Numbered from the stretch's first letter, positions 36,757 through 45,657 are shown. The stretch: DNA of 64,000 nucleotides from JAFMDF01 sp965222705 (GCA_965222705.1 CBDCUO010000016.1:124001-188000); one strand, 5' to 3'. Program-made: numbers and translations. Notes: generated by a model from the letters alone, not told the origin.

Positions 36757-37704
36757 CTAATATATATTGCTATCAAAATCCGCAGTATAAATTCGGCTAC
36801 TTCCATTAGCTTGGGCGGCGTGCATTCTTTTTAGTTTTTTAATCGTTAATTTTTCCTTGTAATAATTTTTAAAATCATTTCGCTTGCTAGTGAAATAGAT
36901 TTTCCCATTTTTTTCATCCACGAAAGGGCAGTAATCAATAGCAGATGAATTGAATTGGTTCAATAATGCAGCCTGTGACCATTCATTATTTTTGTTAAAA
37001 CTAATATATAAGTCACCCCTTCCCATGCCTTCTCCTTTTCTTTGTGAAGTAAAAATGAGGTAGTCCTCATCGGGGGCAATAAAAGCATTAAATTCAAATC
37101 CACTCGTGTTTATTCGATCACTAAGAGATTGAGGTTTTGTATATTTTTCATTAATCAATCGGCTGACAAAAATGTCTTCATTGCCCTTCGTTCCTGCTTG
37201 GCTAGAAGTAAAATAAAGATGATTGCCTTTTGAAAGGGAGGGATAATATTCATCCCCTGAAGAATTAATCACCGCTCCCAAATTAATAGGTTCAGACCAT
37301 TTTTCATTCAGGGAGTTTCGATAAACATACCAGATATCATAATCTTTAGGTTGTTCAGCATCCTTGTTCAAAGGTCTATTGGAGGCAAAGAACAGTTTTT
37401 TGCCATCTTGCGAAAAAAAAGGTTCGATATCCCTGAAGTGCCCTGAAAAAGAAGCGACTTTGGGCTTAGTCCACTTATTTCTTCTATTCTTTTTTATGTA
37501 AACCAAGCAGGCAACTCTATAATTCAAATCATCAACTGTAAAGAATATTTCATCCTGATTGGGTGAGATAGCAATATCTCTAACGCTTGGAAAATCACTA
37601 GTCAATTTGGCTTCCCAAATTTTTATAGCCTGAGAACAAGCAGTCGGTGTATTTATAAGTAAAAAACAACCCAAAACAAGTAAGTTGAAAAAGAATTTTT
37701 TCAT
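36757..37704 (-). CDS. Secreted PD40/WD40-like propeller protein
   Basis: From the preferred start at 37704 (MKKFFFNLLVLGCFLLIN) the product is 315 residues. It has a signal peptide that resembles a lipoprotein signal, although LINTPTACSQ is a poor lipobox. The body consists of PD40-type propeller repeats as in TolB and OmpA-linked proteins: ISPNQDEIFFTVDD, FSQDGKKLFFASNRP, SLSKGNHLYFTSSQAG, APDEDYLIFTSQRKGEGMG and FVDEKNGKIYFTSKRN. There is no DPP-IV or OmpA domain at the C-terminus. A longer reading from 37728 adds eight residues before the signal. It lies next to the IS4 element, whose left target repeat begins about 75 bp upstream of the start, so its own promoter may have been displaced. 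Confidence 0.75.
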   Translation of the reverse strand: MKKFFFNLLVLGCFLLINTPTACSQAIKIWEAKLTSDFPSVRDIAISPNQDEIFFTVDDLNYRVACLVYIKKNRRNKWTKPKVASFSGHFRDIEPFFSQDGKKLFFASNRPLNKDAEQPKDYDIWYVYRNSLNEKWSEPINLGAVINSSGDEYYPSLSKGNHLYFTSSQAGTKGNEDIFVSRLINEKYTKPQSLSDRINTSGFEFNAFIAPDEDYLIFTSQRKGEGMGRGDLYISFNKNNEWSQAALLNQFNSSAIDYCPFVDEKNGKIYFTSKRNDFKNYYKEKLTIKKLKRMHAAQANGSSRIYTADFDSNIY

Positions 37705-37757
37705 CATTTTTATATTTGAACACTTCATCAGCCTGTCAAGATAGCTGTCAATTATCC

Positions 37758-37765
37758 TATCTTTG
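37758..37765 (+). promoter_or_regulatory. Orphan TATCTTTG element left of the IS
   Basis: TATCTTTG matches the TAnnTTTG -7 consensus and points to the right, into the insertion element. Without the insertion and one target copy it would lie about 90 bp before the oxidoreductase gene at 39152. No convincing -33 element is present. Confidence 0.3.
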
Positions 37766-37779
37766 TAAAGTTATTATTA

Positions 37780-37789
37780 ATTTGATTCT
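37780..37789 (+). repeat. Left copy of 10-bp target duplication
   Basis: ATTTGATTCT occurs directly left of the IS element and again at 39075-39084 directly right of it. A length of 10 bp fits the 9-12 bp duplications typical of the IS4 family. Confidence 0.7.
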
Positions 37790-39074
37790 TTTACTCGTGA
37801 ACAACAAAAATCAAGTATAATAAAAATATGGATATTTAAATTGTTTTAGGCAAAAAACCAAAAGTTGTTTAAGATGCCTCAGTAGCAATTTCATATTGTC
37901 CACCTTTGGTTTTAGTATTTCAAAACCAAAAACGAATAGCGATTTTTCTTTGTAAGTTTTGCCATTCGAAAAAGTTCTTTGTTTTACTGTATTGTCGTAA
38001 TCATTAAGAATTCCTTCCATTATTGCCAAAACATAGGTTACAGCAAGAATGGAAAACAAGATTTCTTGTTTGTGTGCCCCTTCTAGGGCTGTTTTTTCTA
38101 AATCAAATCCATTTGATTTGAGATGTTTGAAACAACATTCAATTTGCCAACGCTTTCTATAAAGTGTTGCAACGATTGAAAGGTTATCCAAATTAGTAAT
38201 CAAGTAAATAAAAGGTTCTTTGGCATTAGTATCATCATTTGGAATGACCACGAAATTTAGAATTAACTCATCTAAAATCACGATTTCCATATGATTCAGT
38301 CCTTTTTTGTGCATATATTTCTCTAGGACTTTCAATCTAATGGTTCTATCCTTCAAATCGCCTTTATACCAAACCTTGAATCTCAGGTTGGTTTTTAGGC
38401 GAATGACAAAGGTTAGGTCTCTTCTTTGAAGTGCCATTAACCACGTTTGACCTATAAACTCTCTATCCCCTAAAAGAGATAAAGTTGGTCTAGGTAAACC
38501 GCTTGCTTTCCACCATGCTAACAGTTTATCCAACAGTATCAGGCGTTCTTTTTGAGAGGAAGATTTACGTTCTCCCAAATCTTGCCAGACCAAAGGAATT
38601 AGCACGCCTTTGCATACTACACCGAATACTAAAAGATTAACCCAACGGTCGCCTATTGTAAATTCAGTTCTATCAACTATTAAATAAGGACTGATAAAAG
38701 GGTAAACCAAATGGAGAATTAGTACAAATACCGTTTTGTGGACTTTAGCTCCTTTTCCTGTTTGGAAGACTCGCTTAAATCTACCATAAACAGTAGTTAA
38801 TTTGGCTTTTTCACCACTTACACATTCATGTTCGACTTTACAATGATTCAAACAACAACTGCGGCAGCGTAGAATACAACATGCCAATACAAGGATAGTA
38901 TATATTTTTCCATCCTTTAAATGCTCAATAATAGCGCTGACTTGCGCTATCTTTGCAAGCAGCGGACTCGTTTTTATTGTTACCATTTTTCAATAAAGCA
39001 ATAAAATTGCTTTTCGAGTCCGTTATTTTTTATAGAACTTTTTATTATATTTTTTTCTTATTGTTCACGAGTTT
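37790..39074. mobile_element. IS4-family insertion sequence, 1285 bp, apparently complete
   Basis: The element holds one full transposase gene on the minus strand. Its ends carry a perfect 12-bp inverted repeat, ACTCGTGAACAA at 37793-37804 and TTGTTCACGAGT at 39061-39072; pairing is weaker further in. The limits are set from the flanking 10-bp direct repeat, which leaves two or three unmatched bases outside the inverted repeats, so each end may be off by a few bases. Intact target duplication and open transposase frame point to a recent insertion. No second copy is present in this window. Confidence 0.85.
37811..38986 (-). CDS. IS4-family DDE transposase
   Basis: The 391-residue protein has the DDE triad of IS4-type transposases: D105 in LIVDRTEF, D174 in LLGDREFIG and E283 in the YREK-like motif YRKRWQIECCFKHLK. 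It catalyses cut-and-paste movement of the flanking inverted repeats. The N-terminal region is cysteine-rich (CCILRCRSCCLNHCKVEHEC), unlike many IS4 relatives, and may bind metal, but this is not established. The frame is intact from ATG 38986 to the stop 21 bp inside the left end, so the enzyme may be active. It occupies nearly the whole element. Confidence 0.9.
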   Translation of the reverse strand: MVTIKTSPLLAKIAQVSAIIEHLKDGKIYTILVLACCILRCRSCCLNHCKVEHECVSGEKAKLTTVYGRFKRVFQTGKGAKVHKTVFVLILHLVYPFISPYLIVDRTEFTIGDRWVNLLVFGVVCKGVLIPLVWQDLGERKSSSQKERLILLDKLLAWWKASGLPRPTLSLLGDREFIGQTWLMALQRRDLTFVIRLKTNLRFKVWYKGDLKDRTIRLKVLEKYMHKKGLNHMEIVILDELILNFVVIPNDDTNAKEPFIYLITNLDNLSIVATLYRKRWQIECCFKHLKSNGFDLEKTALEGAHKQEILFSILAVTYVLAIMEGILNDYDNTVKQRTFSNGKTYKEKSLFVFGFEILKPKVDNMKLLLRHLKQLLVFCLKQFKYPYFYYT

Positions 39075-39084
39075 ATTTGATTCT
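39075..39084 (+). repeat. Right copy of 10-bp target duplication
   Basis: ATTTGATTCT, identical to 37780-37789. It lies 67 bp before the start codon of the oxidoreductase gene. Confidence 0.7.
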
Positions 39085-39151
39085 CTGACAAATCCTGTGA
39101 TTTCAATTCAACCATTCTGTTTTTTAACAGAATCAAAAAAGGGTAATATAT

Positions 39152-41275
39152 ATGGATATCAAAACACATTACAGAACTTGCAATCTTTGTGAAGCCATGT
39201 GTGGCTTGGAAATCAAAACGGAAGATAAAAAGATACGATCCATAAAAGGAGACAAGGCAGATCCTTTCAGTCGAGGACACATCTGCCCAAAAGCAGTCGC
39301 CCTACAAGATATCTATGAAGATCCAGACCGCTTGAAATTTCCTGTCAAAAAAACAACAGAGGGTTGGAAGCAAATCAGTTGGGAAGCCGCCTTTGAAGAA
39401 GTAGTTAAAAGACTGAAAGCCATACAAACAAAATATGGGGCGAATGCCGTAGGTGTCTATCAAGGCAATCCTTCTGTACATAATGTAGGGACCTCTTTAT
39501 TCTCTCCGGGGTTTGTTCGCTCCTTGCAAACGATTAATCGCTTTTCGGCGACCTCGGTGGACCAATTGCCGCATCATTTGGCAGCGATGACCTTGTTTGG
39601 GCATCCAAGCTTAATGCCCGTGCCAGACATTGATCGCACCAGTTTTTGGTTGATTTTGGGTGGGAACCCACTGGTTTCTAACGGCAGTATCATGACTGCA
39701 CCAGATATTACTAAACGACTAAAAGCCATACAAAAACGATTTGGAAAGGTAGTAGTCGTGGATCCTCGATATACAGAAACCGCCGCCAAAGCCGATCAGC
39801 ATTTATTTATCAAACCTGGCACAGATATCTGGCTATTACTGGCGATGGTTCGAGAAATTTTTGAACATAATTGGGTGAAATTAAATCATTTAGAATCATT
39901 AATCGATCCAGAAGAATTAACAAAATTACAAACTTTAGTTGCCCCATTTTCCGCAAAGGTAGCAGCCAAATACACGGGTATTGATGCCCTAACAATTCAG
40001 CAGTTAACCCGATTTTTCGTAGAAGCAGATAGGGCAGTATGTTATGGCCGAATGGGCGTTTCCACAGTAGAATTTGGCAGTCTTTGCCAATGGCTCATTC
40101 ATTGTCTAAACATCCTGACGGGCAACATGGACGTTCCAGGCGGTTTTATGCTGGCGTCTCCCGCTTTTGATCCCATCAGCAAATCAAAAGGCAAAAAACG
40201 CGAACTGGGCAGGTGGAAAAGTCGGGTTAGAGGTTTGCCCGAATTCAATGGAGAGTTGCCTGCCGTAACCCTTGCCGAAGAAATTTTAATACCTGGAAAA
40301 GGGCAAATAAAAGCGATGGTCACCTCATGTGGGAACCCTGTTTTATCTGTACCTAATGGCACCAAACTGGATGAAGCCTTTGAGTCTCTGCAATTTATGG
40401 TTGCCATTGATATTTACTTAAATGAAACTACCCGCCATGCCGACATCATCTTGCCGCCTGCTACTGGCCTGGAAACGCCTCATTTTGACATTGCTTTTCA
40501 CCAATTAGCGATTAGAAACACTGTCAAATATTCTGAAATTCTTTTTGAAAAAGAACCTGGCGCAAAATACGACTGGGAAATATATTTGGAACTCACCAAA
40601 CGCTACCAAATGGAAAGCCTGCCAAAAGAGGAGACCCTGCGCCAAAAAATAGAGCAGCAATATCAATTGACACCTGAAATAATCTTAGATGCGCAATTGC
40701 GAAAAGGAAAATACGGCATTTCTTTAGCCGAAGTCAGAAAACACCCCCACGGAATCGATTTGGGCCCTTTGCAAACCCAATTTCCCGAAAGATTGCAAAC
40801 GCTAAATAAGAGGATAAAATTAGTCCCGGAAATTTATGAAAAAGATCTCCACCGGCTCCACCGAGTAGGAGAATCCAATGGACAATTGCGCCTCATTGGA
40901 AGACGACATTTGCGCAGCAATAATTCCTGGATGCACAACAGCTATCGCTTGGTCAAAGGAAGAAATCGCTGTACTTTGTTAATCCATCCAGAGGATGCCA
41001 AAAAACGAAACTTGAAGCAGGGTCAGCAAGCCCAGGTTAAATCTAGGGTGGGCACGATAGAGATTCCAATCGAGGTTTCGGATGAAATAATGCCAGGAGT
41101 AGTCAGCATTCCACACGGCTGGGGGCATCAGCGCAAAAATATTAAGATGAAAGTTGCTGAAGCACATCCAGGTATAAGTATCAATGATTTAACGGATGAG
41201 TTCTTTATTGACCAATTGACAGGAAACGCAGCGGTCAATGGCGTTTTAGTAGAAGTGAGTGCCATTAGTAATTGA
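39152..41275 (+). CDS. Cytoplasmic molybdopterin oxidoreductase with one 4Fe-4S site
   Basis: The 707-residue protein belongs to the DMSO-reductase superfamily (formate dehydrogenase/nitrate reductase-like). The N-terminal cysteines C10, C13, C17 and C45 (CNLCEAMC ... HICPK) bind a 4Fe-4S cluster. The FSATSVDQLPHH segment (near residue 131), the GNPSVHN and GRMGVSTVEFG segments and the C-terminal molydopterin-binding domain (about 590-700, SIPHGWGHQ) are present. There is no Tat signal, so it should work in the cytoplasm. No electron-transfer partner subunit is encoded next to it, so the physiological acceptor and substrate are unknown. A MoeB/ThiF-like gene two genes downstream may serve cofactor sulfur supply. 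The IS4 element lies just upstream and may alter its expression. Confidence 0.88.
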   Translation: MDIKTHYRTCNLCEAMCGLEIKTEDKKIRSIKGDKADPFSRGHICPKAVALQDIYEDPDRLKFPVKKTTEGWKQISWEAAFEEVVKRLKAIQTKYGANAVGVYQGNPSVHNVGTSLFSPGFVRSLQTINRFSATSVDQLPHHLAAMTLFGHPSLMPVPDIDRTSFWLILGGNPLVSNGSIMTAPDITKRLKAIQKRFGKVVVVDPRYTETAAKADQHLFIKPGTDIWLLLAMVREIFEHNWVKLNHLESLIDPEELTKLQTLVAPFSAKVAAKYTGIDALTIQQLTRFFVEADRAVCYGRMGVSTVEFGSLCQWLIHCLNILTGNMDVPGGFMLASPAFDPISKSKGKKRELGRWKSRVRGLPEFNGELPAVTLAEEILIPGKGQIKAMVTSCGNPVLSVPNGTKLDEAFESLQFMVAIDIYLNETTRHADIILPPATGLETPHFDIAFHQLAIRNTVKYSEILFEKEPGAKYDWEIYLELTKRYQMESLPKEETLRQKIEQQYQLTPEIILDAQLRKGKYGISLAEVRKHPHGIDLGPLQTQFPERLQTLNKRIKLVPEIYEKDLHRLHRVGESNGQLRLIGRRHLRSNNSWMHNSYRLVKGRNRCTLLIHPEDAKKRNLKQGQQAQVKSRVGTIEIPIEVSDEIMPGVVSIPHGWGHQRKNIKMKVAEAHPGISINDLTDEFFIDQLTGNAAVNGVLVEVSAISN

Positions 41276-41448
41276 TAGAGGAACTATTTTTAGTCTCTTT
41301 TCGTTTATATATAAGGTTTTTTAAATTTAAATTTGGAAGCGAACGGCAGGAAATATCTTGATCCGATCATTTCTTTTATCATCCATTTCCCAAGTTTTCT
41401 TTTATAAAAAACATTCACCAAACAAAAATCAAAAACTGGAAATCTTAA

Positions 41449-42963
41449 ATGGCAATTCTTCAAAAAATAAATAAAACAAACGGTCACAAAATTAAAACTT
41501 CCCTGTCTCCTTCCCAGCAAAAGGCTTTTAATCAAGTCATTGATTATTTGGACAAATGCTCAATTGTTGAATTAATTCAGTTTTCTAATTTTGGTAAAAC
41601 AACTGTTTTACAAGCATTAGCTTATCATCTTAACGGCAAATATCTTCGACTCTCCGATTTTTTTCAACTAATCCAGGAGAAAGATGCCTTTAAAATAGAA
41701 GAAGCTATTTATGAAACCATTTATCAGGCTTTTCGACAGCATGATTTAGTCATAATAGACGATTTTTCTCAAGTAGAAATTGCGCTTGCTGATAATTACT
41801 CTTCCAGTAGAAGAAATGGATTGGAAACTTTTGTCATTGATGCGCTCGACCGCTTAATGGCTAATAGCCATAAAAAATTGATTTTGGGTATCAAAAGAAG
41901 TTGTAGAACACCAAAATTTTATAATAAATCACTGAGCGTTAATACCAATTATTTGGAGCCTGAAGACTATGACTTCTTTTTTCAGCATTTTGGTGGTACT
42001 CGCTATCGAGGACTAGACTATAATAGGGTGCATCAACACGCTGCCCGATTGAACATTAACCAAATCAAAAAAGCCTGCTTATTGATAGAGGAAAAGCCTC
42101 TTACTACGGAAGCCTTATTATCCGAATTAGAAAAACACGCCATTGTTAGTAATGTCAACCGAGAAGAAGTCGAAAAGGTAACCCTAAAGGAACTTAAAGG
42201 GGTGGAGGAGGTTATTCACCAATTGGAGATTGACGTTATTAATCCCCTTGAGAACCCCGAAATAGCCGTTGAATACGGTATGGAACCTAAGCGCGGGGTT
42301 CTTTTATATGGACCTCCAGGAACAGGGAAAACGACCATTGGAAGGGCTTTGGCGCATCGGCTTAAAAGCAAGTTCTTCTTAATCGACGGTACGATTATCA
42401 GCGGTACGGGCAATTTTTATACCGAAGTAAACCGCATTATTTCCTTTGCACGCAATAATGCCCCTAGCATCGTTTTTATCGACGACTGTGATTTATTGCT
42501 CGAAAGCGGAAAAGATGAAGGGTTTTATCGCTATTTGCTGACCATTCTGGATGGGCTTGAGTCTAAAACTAACAAAAGTGTAACGGTCATGATGACCACT
42601 ATGCACTTATCGAGCATTCCCGATGCTTTGATTCGCAGCGGACGGGTTGAATTATGGCTAGAAATGAAATTGCCAAATAAAGCAGCAAGGGCTTCCATTT
42701 TGGAAAACCACCTTGCCAAATCCAAACTACAACCCAATGCCGCTGAACTCAATAAAATAGTACTGGCAACCGATGGTTTTACTGGAGCTGACCTAAAAAG
42801 ACTGGTTTCAGATGCTCAAAACCTATATGGATTCGACGTTATTAATAAAAATAAATTAAAATTGGCCTTGCATTATTTTGAAACGGCTTTAAAGCGATTG
42901 AAAAAACTCAGAAAACAGTTTTATCGGACAAATACAAAAGGAGCGGGACAGATTGGGTTTTAA
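41449..42963 (+). CDS. Double-AAA ATPase with degenerate first domain
   Basis: The 504-residue protein has two ATPase-like halves. The first (about 20-220) has a poor P-loop (QFSNFGKTT, 44-52) but a good Walker B (LVIIDD, 100-105). The second (about 250-480) is a canonical AAA domain of the CDC48/katanin type, with Walker A GPPGTGKT at 288-295, Walker B IVFIDD at 341-346 and arginines in RSGR (396-399) as probable arginine fingers. The overall order resembles a CDC48 or NSF relative without the substrate-binding N-domain. It starts 173 bp after the oxidoreductase and ends 2 bp before the MoeB-like gene, so it is very likely co-transcribed with the latter. A remodelling role for a metalloenzyme is an attractive but untested idea. 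Confidence 0.82.
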   Translation: MAILQKINKTNGHKIKTSLSPSQQKAFNQVIDYLDKCSIVELIQFSNFGKTTVLQALAYHLNGKYLRLSDFFQLIQEKDAFKIEEAIYETIYQAFRQHDLVIIDDFSQVEIALADNYSSSRRNGLETFVIDALDRLMANSHKKLILGIKRSCRTPKFYNKSLSVNTNYLEPEDYDFFFQHFGGTRYRGLDYNRVHQHAARLNINQIKKACLLIEEKPLTTEALLSELEKHAIVSNVNREEVEKVTLKELKGVEEVIHQLEIDVINPLENPEIAVEYGMEPKRGVLLYGPPGTGKTTIGRALAHRLKSKFFLIDGTIISGTGNFYTEVNRIISFARNNAPSIVFIDDCDLLLESGKDEGFYRYLLTILDGLESKTNKSVTVMMTTMHLSSIPDALIRSGRVELWLEMKLPNKAARASILENHLAKSKLQPNAAELNKIVLATDGFTGADLKRLVSDAQNLYGFDVINKNKLKLALHYFETALKRLKKLRKQFYRTNTKGAGQIGF

Positions 42964-42965
42964 TT

Positions 42966-44102
42966 ATGGATAAACAAAGCATACTTTCTCCTTCCGAAAT
43001 GGCGCGTTATGCTCGACACCTTGCCATTCCTGAATTTGGCAAAACAGCGCAGGAAAAGTTAAAAACGGCCAAAGTTCTGGTGATCGGCGCAGGAGGCTTA
43101 GGTTGCCCCCTTTTACTTTATTTAACGGCTGCAGGTGTTGGACATATTGGCATTGTTGATTTTGATGTAGTAGAAGAAAGCAACTTACAAAGACAAGTCT
43201 TATTTACTATACAAGATATTGGAAAGCCAAAAGCTGAAATAGCCAAAAACAAACTAAGTGCCCTAAATCCCCACGTCCGGTTAAAGGTCTATCCAACTGC
43301 TTTCACCAAAGAAAATGCTTTAGAGATAATTAAAGATTACGATATAGTAGCAGATGGCACGGATAATTTCCCGGCCCGCTATCTGAGTAATGATGCCTGT
43401 GTGCTATCTGGGAAAGTAAATGTGTACGCTTCCATTTTTCGCTTTGAAGGACAAGTTGCTGTTTTTAATTATTTAAACGAAAACGGAGAAAGAAGCCCCA
43501 ATTATCGAGATTTATTTCCAGAACCTCCACCTCCTGGCCAGGTACCCAGTTGTGCAGAAGGTGGCGTATTGGGTGTCTTGCCGGGAATTATAGGGAGTAT
43601 GCAAGCCAGCGAAGTTATTAAAATCATTACAGGAATTGGTAAACCATTGGCAGGGCGGTTGTTTTTATATGACGCAGCTTCTTTTACCACCCGAATTTTA
43701 AAAATAAGAAAAAATCCAGCCACAAAAATTACCGAATTAATTAATTATGAACAATTCTGCGGCGTAGTTCCCCAAACTAAAAATGAAATTAAGGACATTA
43801 CCGCAAGAGAACTAAAAAGATGGATAGAGGAAGAGAGAGACTTCCAATTGGTTGATGTCCGAGAAACCTATGAGTATGACCTAGCTAATCTTAGTGGGCA
43901 GCTTATCCCTGCTGGTAAGATTATCGCCAAAATGGACGAAATTGCCAGAGATAAGCCCGTTGTCATTCATTGTCGAAGCGGAGCGAGGAGTGCCAAAGTG
44001 ATCAAAACTTTGCAAAATAATTTTGCATTTTCTAACTTATTAAATTTAAAAGGAGGGCTATTGGACTGGGCAAAGGAAATAGACCCTGACATGGCTATTT
44101 AA
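42966..44102 (+). CDS. MoeB/ThiF-type adenylyltransferase with rhodanese domain
   Basis: The 378-residue protein combines an E1-like domain (1-265) and a rhodanese domain (about 275-378). The E1 part shows the nucleotide motif GAGGLGCP (41-48), DFDVVEESNLQRQ (65-76) and the probable catalytic C196 in VPSCAEGGVLG. The family's zinc-binding CxxC pairs are absent: the usual CYRCLFPE region reads NYRDLFPE. Rhodanese carries CRSGARS near the C-terminus. Such fusions activate the C-terminal glycine of a MoaD or ThiS-like carrier by adenylation and supply sulfur. The nearby molybdopterin enzyme supports a molybdenum-cofactor role, so MoeB is more likely than ThiF, but thiamine or tRNA thiolation cannot be excluded. 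It follows the AAA gene by 2 bp. Confidence 0.85.
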   Translation: MDKQSILSPSEMARYARHLAIPEFGKTAQEKLKTAKVLVIGAGGLGCPLLLYLTAAGVGHIGIVDFDVVEESNLQRQVLFTIQDIGKPKAEIAKNKLSALNPHVRLKVYPTAFTKENALEIIKDYDIVADGTDNFPARYLSNDACVLSGKVNVYASIFRFEGQVAVFNYLNENGERSPNYRDLFPEPPPPGQVPSCAEGGVLGVLPGIIGSMQASEVIKIITGIGKPLAGRLFLYDAASFTTRILKIRKNPATKITELINYEQFCGVVPQTKNEIKDITARELKRWIEEERDFQLVDVRETYEYDLANLSGQLIPAGKIIAKMDEIARDKPVVIHCRSGARSAKVIKTLQNNFAFSNLLNLKGGLLDWAKEIDPDMAI

Positions 44103-44113
44103 GCGTAAAAGAA

Positions 44114-45001
44114 ATGCCTAAAACTACACAAAACATATACCTTATCGGCTTTATGGGTAGTGGTAAAAGTTATCTCGGACAAGAATTAGCCAAAGCATTA
44201 AATTGGGCATTTTTGGACATAGATGCTTTCTTGGAAGAAGAAGAAAAAAGAAGAATTGCCTGCATTTTTGCCGAAAGTGGAGAGTCCTTTTTTCGAACCT
44301 TGGAACGCCATTATTTGCACCGCTCTTCCGCTTTTCATAAAACGGTAATTGCTACGGGTGGCGGTGCGCCCTGCTTTTTTGATAATATGGATTGGATGAA
44401 TGCCAACGGCTTGACGATTTATTTGAAAACGCCCATTCCGATTTTGATAGAGCGATTAAGGGCAGAAACAAATCACCGACCGCTATTGGCCCAAAAAACA
44501 AGTAGCGAATTAGCCAAATTTATTAATCAAAAGTTAGGAGAACGGACTCCTTTTTATGAAAAAGCTCAGTACCTTTTTGAATACAAAACCGGAAAAGAAG
44601 GAGGAAAAGAATTATTATTGTCCCTAGAAAAAAATCTAATTCTAACTAACAAAAGTGAACGCATGAAAATATATCACAATCCCAGATGCAGCAAGAGTCG
44701 GGAAACTTTAACGCTTTTAAAAAGCAAAGGTATCCAACCAGAAATCGTTTTGTATCTAGATAATCCCCCCACTGAAGAAGAATTGCAAAATATTGTCAAT
44801 CAACTAAATATCCAGCCCTCTCAATTAGTGCGAAAACGCGAAAAACTATACAAAGAGTTATTCAAAGATAAAAACCTTTCAGAAGCAGAATGGCTGGGCA
44901 TATTGGCAAAGCATCCAAAGCTCATCGAGCGACCCATTGTCTTAAAAGACGGAAAAGCCGTCCTGGGCAGACCGCCGGAAAAGGCATTGGATTTAATCTG
45001 A
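44114..45001 (+). CDS. Shikimate kinase-ArsC fusion
   Basis: One uninterrupted 295-codon frame encodes two enzymes. Residues 1-~175 are shikimate kinase: P-loop GFMGSGKS (12-19), FLDIDAFLEE, SGESFFRTLE and ATGGGAP, which phosphorylates shikimate in aromatic amino acid synthesis. Residues 184-295 are an ArsC/Spx-fold arsenate reductase with the nucleophile C192 in YHNPRCSKSRETL and the LIERPIVL signature near the end. The joint (ILTNKSERMKIYHN) has no stop codon. An in-frame ATG at 44663 coincides exactly with where a separate ArsC would start, so either a true fusion, an internal second start, or loss of a stop by sequence error is possible. The gene begins 11 bp after the MoeB-like gene. Functions of the two halves are otherwise unrelated. 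Confidence 0.85.
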   Translation: MPKTTQNIYLIGFMGSGKSYLGQELAKALNWAFLDIDAFLEEEEKRRIACIFAESGESFFRTLERHYLHRSSAFHKTVIATGGGAPCFFDNMDWMNANGLTIYLKTPIPILIERLRAETNHRPLLAQKTSSELAKFINQKLGERTPFYEKAQYLFEYKTGKEGGKELLLSLEKNLILTNKSERMKIYHNPRCSKSRETLTLLKSKGIQPEIVLYLDNPPTEEELQNIVNQLNIQPSQLVRKREKLYKELFKDKNLSEAEWLGILAKHPKLIERPIVLKDGKAVLGRPPEKALDLI

Positions 45002-45168
45002 ACCCTTGATGACCTAAGGAAAAAGCGACTTTGTACTTTATTCCGCTTAAAATCACGAGATTTGTTAAGGAAGACTTTTTATTAAAAAAATAGTGACAAA
45101 ATCCACTCCTGAATAGTCAAACAAAAGCATGTATTGTTATTTGACAGATCAAGCAAAATATCAAAAAT

Positions 45169-45657
45169 TTGAACAAAGTATATCTGGGTTTAGGTGGGAA
45201 TCTCGGTGATAGAGAAGCCAATTTGAGAAAGGCTACCCAACTCATTGACCTCAAAGTAGGAAAAGTTTTAACCACTTCTTCTCTTTATGAAACCAAAGCC
45301 TGGGGCATCGAAAATCAACCTGATTTTTTAAATCAGGTTTTACTAGTCGAAACCGCTTTATCTCCTCAACTAACGCTCCAAACTATCCTAAATATTGAGT
45401 TAGAAATGGGGCGTATTCGACGGCAAAAATGGCATACTCGACTCATCGATATTGATATTCTTTTTTATAAAAATTGGATTGTACGGGAAGCCAATTTGAT
45501 AATCCCACATTCCTTTTTGCAAGCGCGCAATTTTGTACTAGCTCCTTTATTCGAAATTGCACCAGATCTGATTCATCCCCTTTTGCAAAAAACGGTTTCA
45601 GAATTGTATTTTGAATGTCCAGACGAACTAAAGGTATTCATTCTTAAGCCAGCCTAG
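45169..45657 (+). CDS. folK: Hydroxymethyldihydropterin pyrophosphokinase
   Basis: The 162-residue protein shows the HPPK signature: LGLGGNLGDREANL at the N-terminus, LYETKAWGIENQPDFLNQV, and RRQKWHTRLIDIDILFY, where the aspartates of DIDI bind magnesium. It transfers pyrophosphate from ATP to 6-hydroxymethyl-dihydropterin in folate synthesis. The start is probably TTG at 45169, because the family's N-terminal strand begins right there and no in-frame ATG is available upstream; the nearest upstream ATG, at 45129, is in another frame. It stands apart from the fusion gene by 167 bp and converges on the CvfB-like gene with a 4-bp overlap at the stop codons. Length matches the family. Confidence 0.92.
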   Translation: MNKVYLGLGGNLGDREANLRKATQLIDLKVGKVLTTSSLYETKAWGIENQPDFLNQVLLVETALSPQLTLQTILNIELEMGRIRRQKWHTRLIDIDILFYKNWIVREANLIIPHSFLQARNFVLAPLFEIAPDLIHPLLQKTVSELYFECPDELKVFILKPA

